Shown in pieces: positions 58,536 to 64,000 of a stretch of 64,000 nucleotides of DNA; positions within the stretch are counted from its first letter, which is position 1; each line of letters begins with the position of its first letter. The notes beneath the pieces are model-generated. The model searched no databases. It saw only the letters and a program-made list of their open reading frames with translations, and had not been told where the DNA came from. The DNA is from Streptomyces sp. GQFP (lineage in GTDB: Bacteria; Actinomycetota; Actinomycetes; Streptomycetales; Streptomycetaceae): assembly GCF_021545335.1 (NCBI RefSeq), contig NZ_CP089312.1:7874001-7938000 (forward strand), read 5' to 3'. The position numbers were made by a program, and so were the translations under genes.

Positions 58536-59708
58536 ATGCGTCATTTCGGGCACATCGCCCCTGAGGTACGACAGCGTCTGTTCCACCAGGAGCCGTGCGA
58601 GTTCACCGCCGACTCCCCGGCCCGGCTGCTCGCCACGGCCCTCGGGGCCACCCTGTACAGCCCGGCCACCCGTCCGCGCCTCGCCGAGGCCGTCGTCAAA
58701 CAGGTCGCCCGCGGTGTCGTCTCGATGGTGCTGTGCCTGGAGGACTCGATCGACGACTCGGAGGTCGTGGACGCCGAGGAGAACCTCGTGCGGGAGCTGG
58801 GCCTGCTCGCCGAGCGCCCCGACGCCGCCACCGGGCTGCCGCTGCTGTTCGTCAGGGTCCGTACGCCCGATCAGATCCCCGACCTCGTCCAGCGCCTCGG
58901 CCCCGCCGCCCGGCTGCTGTCCGGGTTCGTGATGCCGAAGTTCACCGAGGAACGCGGGATGCCGTTCCTGGAGGCCCTCGCCGACGCCGAGGCCGCCAGC
59001 GGCCACCGGCTGTTCGGCATGCCCGTGCTGGAATCCCCCGAGCTGTTGTACCGGGAGACGCGCGTAGAAACCCTGGAGGGCATCTCCCGCGCCGTCGACA
59101 AGTACCGCGACCGCGTCCTCGCCCTGCGCCTCGGCGTCACCGACTTCTGCTCCTCGTACGGGCTGCGCAGAGCCCCCGACATGACGGCGTACGACGTCCA
59201 GGTCGTCGCCTCCGTCATCGCCGACGTCGTCAACATGCTGGGGCGGGCCGACGGCACCGGGTTCACCGTCACCGGGCCCGTCTGGGAGTACTTCCGGGTC
59301 CAGGAACGCATGTTCAAGCCGCAGCTGCGCCGCAGCCCCTTCCTGGACGGCCAGGCCGAGGAACTCCGCGAGAAGCTCATCGAGCACGCCATGGACGGGC
59401 TGCTCCGCGAGATCACCCTCGACCAGGCCAACGGTCTGCTCGGCAAGACCTGCATCCACCCCTCGCACGTACTGCCCGTGCACGCTCTGTCCGTGGTCAG
59501 CCACGAGGAGTTCAGCGACGCCCAGGACATCCTGCGGCCCGAGCGCTGCGGCGGAGGCGTCCTGCGGTCGGCGTACACGAACAAGATGAACGAGGTGAAG
59601 CCGCACCGCGCCTGGGCCGAGCGGACGCTGCTGCGCGCCGAGGTCTTCGGCGTCGCCAACGAGGACATCGGCTTCGTGGAACTGCTCGCCGCCGGCATCC
59701 CCGACTGA
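58536..59708 (+). CDS. HpcH/HpaI-citrate-lyase-like enzyme of the Ter biosynthetic arm
   Basis: 390 residues from ATG 58536 with GGGGGAG upstream. In-frame ATG 58437 lies in poor context. A TIM-barrel lyase: VVSMVLCLEDSIDDSEV contains the Glu/Asp metal site, PLLFVRVRTPDQI and FVMPKFTEERG continue the barrel, and CIHPSHVLPVHAL ends it. Such enzymes make or break carbon-carbon bonds of oxo acids with Mg. In Ter-linked systems this family is predicted to build part of a nucleoside-like metabolite together with the next two genes. Confidence 0.87.
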   Translation: MRHFGHIAPEVRQRLFHQEPCEFTADSPARLLATALGATLYSPATRPRLAEAVVKQVARGVVSMVLCLEDSIDDSEVVDAEENLVRELGLLAERPDAATGLPLLFVRVRTPDQIPDLVQRLGPAARLLSGFVMPKFTEERGMPFLEALADAEAASGHRLFGMPVLESPELLYRETRVETLEGISRAVDKYRDRVLALRLGVTDFCSSYGLRRAPDMTAYDVQVVASVIADVVNMLGRADGTGFTVTGPVWEYFRVQERMFKPQLRRSPFLDGQAEELREKLIEHAMDGLLREITLDQANGLLGKTCIHPSHVLPVHALSVVSHEEFSDAQDILRPERCGGGVLRSAYTNKMNEVKPHRAWAERTLLRAEVFGVANEDIGFVELLAAGIPD

Positions 59709-59755
59709 CCCGTCCGTCTTCTCCCCCTTCTCCCCCCACCATCCACTAGGGACTC

Positions 59756-62239
59756 ATGAACAACGCAGTGCACAACGGGGTCTGGTCCGGCACCTGGGTC
59801 GCCGAGCGGCTCGGTGTCGAGCTGGTCGGCGACGCCGAGCTGCGCGAGCTGCTCGGCCTCGCCCTGCGGCGCAACCCCAAGCGGGCGCACCTGCTGGTGT
59901 CGAACGTGCTCGGCAAGCACGTCCCGCAGTCCCCGGCCGTCGTCTACGGTCACGGCTTCGCCCTCGGCAGGCGGGTCCGCGAGCTGCTCGGCGCCGACGA
60001 GTCCCGGCGCGCGGTCGTCGTCGGGTACGCGGAGACGGCCACCGGGCTCGGCCACTGCGTCGCCGACGGTGTGGGCCTCGCGCCCTACCTCCACTCCACC
60101 CGGCGCCCCGTCGACGGCGTCGCCCAGGCGGGCGGCTTCGAGGAGTCCCACTCGCACGCCACCTCCCACCTCCTCCTCCCGGAGAACCCCACCCTGCTGG
60201 CCGGCCCCGGCCCCCTGGTCCTCGTCGACGACGAGTTCTCCACCGGCAACACCGTCCTCAACACCATCCGAGCCCTCCACGAGCGCTACCCACGCGAGCG
60301 GTACGTCATAGTCGCCCTCGTCGACATGCGCGCACCGGCGGACGTGGCCCGCCTGGCGGAGTTCGCTCAGGAGATCGGCGCGCAGGTAGACCTGGTGGCA
60401 GCGGCGAAGGGCACCGTGAGCCTGCCCGAAGGGGTGCTGGAGAAGGGCCAGGCACTGGTAGCAGGGCACGAGATTCCCCACCCAGGGGCGCGGGGAACTG
60501 CGCGACCAGCCCCCACAGACCCGCAGCCGCCACACAACCGTTTCACCCGAGTCGATCTGCGCTGGCCCGCCCGACTGCCGGACGGCGGACGGCACGGGTT
60601 CACGCCGGGGCACCGAATACGCCTGGACAACGCCCTCCCCGCGATGGCCGCAAGGCTCGCCGAAACCCTCCCCACAGACGCCCACCGCATCCTCGTCCTC
60701 GGTTTCGAAGAGCTGATGTACGCCCCCCTCCGCCTCGCCCGAGAGCTGGAGCAGGTGACAGAGGGCGTCGAGGTCTGCTACTCGACGACAACCCGCTCAC
60801 CCGTCCTCGCCGTGGACGACCCGGGCTACGCCATCCGCAGCCGCCTCGTCTTCCCCGCCCACGACGACCCGGCCGACGGCCCAGGCGACCGCTACGCCTA
60901 CAACGTGGCCGGCGCCGGCTTCGACGCCGTCGTCGCGGTGGTCGACTCCACCGCCGACACACCTGAACTCCACGCTCCCGACGGCCTGTTGGCCACGCTC
61001 GCCGCGCACACGCCGAACGTCGTGCTCGCCGTCGTCCCCTCGTACGTACCCGCACGCCCGCACGTTTCCGAAAGGCCCGCCATGCTGCCCGAGCCCCTCC
61101 GCGGACCCGCGTTCTCCTCGTACCCACCGGACGAGGTCGGCTGGCTGCTGCAGGATCTCTCGGACGTCACCCTGGAGGCGCCCGTCGAGGAGCGCGAGGA
61201 GGCCATCCAGGCGGGCGGCGCCCACTACGCCGAGTCGCTGCCGGTCGAGTACCAGCCCAGCGACCAGTACCAGGAGCTGTTCCGCGCCGCCCTCGACACC
61301 TCCGCCGCCCGTATCGCGCAGGCCGTCGGCGTCGTGACCGAGCTGGTGCTCGCCGAGCGGTCGCCGCGCCCGGTGCTCGTCTCACTGGCTCGCGCGGGCA
61401 CCCCGGTCGGCGTGCTCATGCGCCGCTGGGCCAAGTACCGGCACGGGCTCGAACTGCCCCACTACGCCGTCTCGATCGTCCGGGGCCGGGGCATCGACGC
61501 CAACGCGCTGCGCTGGCTCGCCGCCCACCACGACCCGGCCGATGTCGTGTTCGTCGACGGCTGGACCGGCAAGGGCGCCATCACCCGCGAACTCGCCGAC
61601 GCCATCGAGGAGTTCGAGGCCTCCGACGGCATCACCGGCTTCGACCCGGAGATCGCCGTGCTCGCCGACCCGGGGTCCTGCGTACGGACGTACGGCACTC
61701 GGGAGGACTTCCTCATCCCCTCCGCCTGCCTCAACTCGACCGTCTCCGGCCTGATTTCGCGAACCGTGCTGCGCGCGGACCTGGTCGGCCCGAACGACTT
61801 CCACGGCGCCAAGTTCTACCGCGAACTCGCCGGTGCGGACGTGTCGGTGGACTTCCTGGACGCCATCGAGGCCCGCTTCCCCGTGGCCGCCCTGGAGGTC
61901 CTCGCCCTCACGAAGAAACTCCTCGACTCGGACCGCACCCCAACCTGGGAGGGCTGGGCGGCAGTTGAGCGGATCAGCGAGGAGTACGAGATCCACGACG
62001 TGAACCTCGTCAAGCCCGGCGTCGGCGAGACCACCCGGGTGCTGCTGCGCCGCGTCCCCTGGAAGATCCTGGCCCGGGCCGGTGCGGGCGCCGACCTCGA
62101 CCATGTGCGCCTGCTCGCCGAGCAGCGGGGCGTACCGGTCGAGGAGGTGGCCGAACTCCCGTACACCTGCGTGGGGTTGATCCACCCCAAGTACACGCGT
62201 GGCGCGACCGGTGCCAACGGCAGGGCGGTGTCGGTATGA
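59756..62239 (+). CDS. fused double phosphoribosyltransferase (PRTase_2-TRSP-StiP-PELOTA type)
   Basis: 827 residues, four parts. (1) 1-238: a phosphoribosyltransferase with PRPP loop DDEFSTGNT at 158-166. (2) About 263-430: a TRSP domain. (3) About 451-710: a StiP-like second phosphoribosyltransferase, with SLARAGTP (543-550) and a second PRPP loop DGWTGKGA at 601-608. (4) About 770-827: a PELOTA-like RNA-binding end, GLIHPKYTRGATG. In many bacteria parts 1-2 and 3-4 are separate proteins. Residues 240-262 come from a dispersed repeat. The enzyme is predicted to attach ribose phosphate to a base-like molecule. The stop overlaps the HAD start as ATGA. Confidence 0.83.
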   Translation: MNNAVHNGVWSGTWVAERLGVELVGDAELRELLGLALRRNPKRAHLLVSNVLGKHVPQSPAVVYGHGFALGRRVRELLGADESRRAVVVGYAETATGLGHCVADGVGLAPYLHSTRRPVDGVAQAGGFEESHSHATSHLLLPENPTLLAGPGPLVLVDDEFSTGNTVLNTIRALHERYPRERYVIVALVDMRAPADVARLAEFAQEIGAQVDLVAAAKGTVSLPEGVLEKGQALVAGHEIPHPGARGTARPAPTDPQPPHNRFTRVDLRWPARLPDGGRHGFTPGHRIRLDNALPAMAARLAETLPTDAHRILVLGFEELMYAPLRLARELEQVTEGVEVCYSTTTRSPVLAVDDPGYAIRSRLVFPAHDDPADGPGDRYAYNVAGAGFDAVVAVVDSTADTPELHAPDGLLATLAAHTPNVVLAVVPSYVPARPHVSERPAMLPEPLRGPAFSSYPPDEVGWLLQDLSDVTLEAPVEEREEAIQAGGAHYAESLPVEYQPSDQYQELFRAALDTSAARIAQAVGVVTELVLAERSPRPVLVSLARAGTPVGVLMRRWAKYRHGLELPHYAVSIVRGRGIDANALRWLAAHHDPADVVFVDGWTGKGAITRELADAIEEFEASDGITGFDPEIAVLADPGSCVRTYGTREDFLIPSACLNSTVSGLISRTVLRADLVGPNDFHGAKFYRELAGADVSVDFLDAIEARFPVAALEVLALTKKLLDSDRTPTWEGWAAVERISEEYEIHDVNLVKPGVGETTRVLLRRVPWKILARAGAGADLDHVRLLAEQRGVPVEEVAELPYTCVGLIHPKYTRGATGANGRAVSV
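60484..60540. repeat. dispersed repeat copy E, inside the phosphoribosyltransferase gene
   Basis: The same element as copies A-D, in frame inside the coding sequence, encoding the interdomain segment GARGTARPAPTDPQPPHNR. The upstream bases CGAGATTCCCCACCC match copy B, the downstream end CACACAACCG matches copy A. All other copies are between genes. Confidence 0.85.
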
Positions 62240-63042
62240 GTCCCGTCCTGGTCGCCAGCGATCTCGACCGTACGCTCATCTACTCCGCCGCGGCCCTCGC
62301 GCTGACCATGCCGGACGCCCGCGCGCCCCGGCTGCTCTGCGTCGAGGTGCACGAGGCCCGGCCGCTGTCGTACATGACGGAGACGGCCGCCGCACTGCTC
62401 ACCGAACTCGGTGACGCGGCCGTCTTCGTGCCGACGACCACGCGGACCCGTAAGCAGTACCAGCGGATCAACCTGCCGGGTCCTGCGCCGAAGTACGCGA
62501 TCTGCGCGAACGGCGGGCACATCCTTGTCGACGGTGTCGCCGACGAGGAGTGGCATACCCAGGTGCAGGCGCGGCTCGCGGACGAGTGCGCGTCCCTGGA
62601 CGAGGTTCGGGACCATCTCGCCGCCACCGCCGATCCGCTCTGGGCGCGTAAGCACCGCGTCGCGGAGGACTTTTTCGCCTACCTTGTCGTCGAGCGTGAG
62701 CTGCTGCCCGAGGAGTGGGTGAAGGAGCTGGCGGTCTGGGCGGAGGTGCGTGGCTGGACGGTCTCCTTGCAGGGCCGCAAGATCTACGCCGTGCCGAAGC
62801 CGCTCACGAAGAGCGCGGCCATGCGGGAGGTCGCGCGTCGTTCTGGGGCGCTGCGTTCCCTTGCTGCCGGGGACTCTCTCCTTGACGCCGACTTGCTCCT
62901 TGCTGCCGATCAGGGCTGGCGGCCCGGGCATGGTGAGTTGGCGGAGACCGAGTGGAACGCCGATACGGTTGTCGCGCTTCCCGAGCGAGGGGTTGCTGCG
63001 GGGGAGCGGATTCTTCGGGAGTTTCTGCAGGAGGTGCGGTAG
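62236..63042 (+). CDS. HAD-superfamily phosphatase of the Ter biosynthetic arm
   Basis: 268 residues, coupled to the previous gene. Motif I is SDLDRT (residues 8-13, nucleophile D9 and acid D11). The cap and the late GDSLLDADLLLAAD supply motifs III/IV in the Cof/sucrose-phosphatase subclass. It probably removes phosphate from the ribosylated product, the last step of the predicted pathway. The 3-prime third has less biased codons (more CTT, GAT) than the start. Confidence 0.87.
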   Translation: MSPVLVASDLDRTLIYSAAALALTMPDARAPRLLCVEVHEARPLSYMTETAAALLTELGDAAVFVPTTTRTRKQYQRINLPGPAPKYAICANGGHILVDGVADEEWHTQVQARLADECASLDEVRDHLAATADPLWARKHRVAEDFFAYLVVERELLPEEWVKELAVWAEVRGWTVSLQGRKIYAVPKPLTKSAAMREVARRSGALRSLAAGDSLLDADLLLAADQGWRPGHGELAETEWNADTVVALPERGVAAGERILREFLQEVR

Positions 63043-63049
63043 CGCGCTG

Positions 63050-63211
63050 TTAGGGGTTGTCGGGTGGCTGCTGCACCGTCGTGGCTGGTCGCGCCCCGCG
63101 GCGGAGCCGCATATCGATACAGCCCCGCGCCCCTTTGGGGCGCCTCCGCACAGCCACGAAGACCAGGACCGCCCCGGCCGTGGTCCAGAGCAGCGTGGCG
63201 AGCAGGCTCAT
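63050..63211 (-). CDS. possible small membrane protein, partly built from a dispersed repeat
   Basis: 53 residues: MSLLATLLWTTAGAVLVFVAV is one membrane segment, followed by RRRPKGARG and a tail. There is no strong ribosome site. The tail from about residue 27 is read through a second dispersed Streptomyces element, GGGGCGCGGGGCTGTATCGA and its continuation (63077-63135). A real gene that has acquired a new end is possible, as is chance. Confidence 0.35.
   Translation of the reverse strand: MSLLATLLWTTAGAVLVFVAVRRRPKGARGCIDMRLRRGARPATTVQQPPDNP
63077..63135. repeat. second dispersed repeat type, related to the GGGGCGCGGGG family
   Basis: Reversed, it reads GGGGCGCGGGGCTGTATCGA then TATGCGGCTCCGCCGCGGGGCGCGACCAGCCACGACGG. 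It shares the first 11 bases and the CGCGACCAGCCAC end with copies A-E but has a different middle with an internal GCGGCTCCGCCGC palindrome, suggesting a common family of hairpin-forming elements. Confidence 0.7.
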
Positions 63212-63313
63212 CTGTCCCGTGGGGAGCGCCCGGCGTGGCTGTCGTCATCGTCATACGGCCACGCTAGGGAAGCCGACCTGAAGGGACCCTGAAGGTCCCC
63301 AGGGGGCTGGGTT

Positions 63314-63532
63314 TCAGCTGCAGCAGCCTCCGCCGCAGCAACCGCCGCCTCCTCCGCCGCTCGCGCGCGGTGCCGGTGCGGAGGCCGAGCCTCCGACTGC
63401 CACCGTCGACAGGAGCTTCACCGTGTCGTCGTGGCCGGAGGGGCAGTCCGCGGGGGCGGCCGACTCGGCCATCGGGCGGCTGAGTTCGAAGGTGTCGCCG
63501 CAGGTGCGGCAGCGGTACTCGTAGCGAGGCAT
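63314..63532 (-). CDS. FmdB-family zinc-ribbon protein
   Basis: 72 residues. MPRYEYRCRTCGDTFE is the FmdB ribbon, with CRTC at 8-11. The second metal pair is reduced to one cysteine, in DCPSGH, with His as a likely fourth ligand. The C-terminus is GGGGGGCCGGGCCS, a Gly/Cys tail with four cysteines that could bind metal. The family is small, widespread, and often regulatory, with unknown targets. Confidence 0.85.
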   Translation of the reverse strand: MPRYEYRCRTCGDTFELSRPMAESAAPADCPSGHDDTVKLLSTVAVGGSASAPAPRASGGGGGGCCGGGCCS

Positions 63533-63708
63533 GCGGACAGGTTAGTCCCCAATTGCTCGCCGTGCGGAGCCCGGTGGTTCCGATCGTGATCCTTTTTGTT
63601 CATTCCCCATGTGGAGAACCTGCGAAGATCGCTGATAATTTGTGTGCGCCGCGATGAGCCGTGAGGCCGGGGAATTCGGGGTTTTCGGGGAGTGTCGAGA
63701 GGTGTGCG

Positions 63709-64000
63709 GTGACTCAGGAATCGGGTGAATCGGACGCCACTCTGCAATTGCGGATATCCGTTCCGGGAAGCAGACGTAAAGCCCGATTGGCTCGTAAAGC
63801 TGCCCGACGGTTTTCTCTTCCTTCGCCGAAGTATCCCCGGCCGGGCCGTACCGGCTGGCGGCGCTGGATTCCGTCCTGGCGGCAGTGGCTGGGTGGCGCG
63901 GTCGCGTCCGTGGGGCTGAGTGCGCTGCTCCTAGGTATCGCCTACGCGGCCACCGACATTCCCGACAACCTCAACTCGTACGCCACCCAGCAGGACAATG
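63709..64000 (+). CDS. penicillin-binding protein / transglycosylase, N-terminus, cut by window edge
   Basis: From GTG 63709, with GAGAGGTG upstream, 97 residues are present. A basic cytoplasmic start (SRRKARLARKAARR) leads to a membrane segment (GAVASVGLSALLLGIAYAAT) and then IPDNLNSYATQQDN, the usual beginning of the transglycosylase domain of Streptomyces class A penicillin-binding proteins. The enzyme polymerises peptidoglycan outside the membrane. Confidence 0.8.
   Translation, partial: MTQESGESDATLQLRISVPGSRRKARLARKAARRFSLPSPKYPRPGRTGWRRWIPSWRQWLGGAVASVGLSALLLGIAYAATDIPDNLNSYATQQDN

Overview
The window is high-GC actinobacterial chromosome, almost certainly Streptomyces. Frequent GTG starts, GGAGG-type ribosome sites, translationally coupled overlaps (ATGA, GTGA), a homodimeric-type pyruvate dehydrogenase E1, and the fasR-fabD-fabH-acpP-fabF order all point there. 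Gene order resembles the fab/aceE/ter neighbourhood I know from the Streptomyces core chromosome, read in reverse. No rRNA, tRNA, insertion sequence, prophage or CRISPR array was recognised.

Layout. 1-4.3 kb: the end of a PIN-domain toxin, a Tat/lipobox secreted protein, a membrane-anchored PstS-like protein and an aminotransferase with a Q/M/P-rich tail. 4.4-19.4 kb: a sugar catabolic and uptake region. A minus-strand operon (enolase-superfamily dehydratase, zinc dehydrogenase, U32-like protein, CUT2 binding protein/ATPase/permease, mutarotase) lies divergent from a LacI-family regulator. The regulator is followed by a second CUT2 transporter with two permeases (YtfQRT-YjfF type). Candidate operators and a strong promoter can be read in the divergent gap. 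19.5-34 kb: zinc-ribbon membrane protein, acetyltransferase, MarR regulator divergent from an NADP-dependent reductase, serine hydrolase, M14 carboxypeptidase, EI24 protein, pyroglutamyl-peptidase-like protein with a Cys-to-Ser change, GH3 glycosidase, a second mutarotase, and an SGNH lipoprotein.

34.4-40.8 kb: DUF3145 protein, then the essential fatty acid synthase operon fasR-fabD-fabH-acpP-fabF, and a pirin. 41-49.7 kb: hydrolases, a MerR regulator with a 19-bp-spacer promoter coupled to an aldo/keto reductase, DUF4429/SHOCT protein, TetR with a DHA2 efflux pump, and a potassium channel. 49.8-54 kb: aceE, DUF3052 protein and an AhpE-like peroxiredoxin.

54.1-63.0 kb: a Ter-type stress island. 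It holds two TerD paralogues, TerC, a TerA-like protein, a TerD with a disordered tail, and a biosynthetic arm: an HpcH/citrate-lyase-like enzyme, a four-part double phosphoribosyltransferase fusion, and a HAD phosphatase. This combination matches the Ter-linked nucleoside-like metabolite systems predicted by comparative genomics and is the most intriguing unit here. The right edge has an FmdB zinc ribbon and the start of a penicillin-binding protein.

Dispersed repeats recur between genes: a roughly 40-60 bp element with the core GGGGCGCGGGGAACTGCGCG in five places, one of them inside the phosphoribosyltransferase gene as an interdomain linker, and a 200-bp near-palindrome between two convergent genes.
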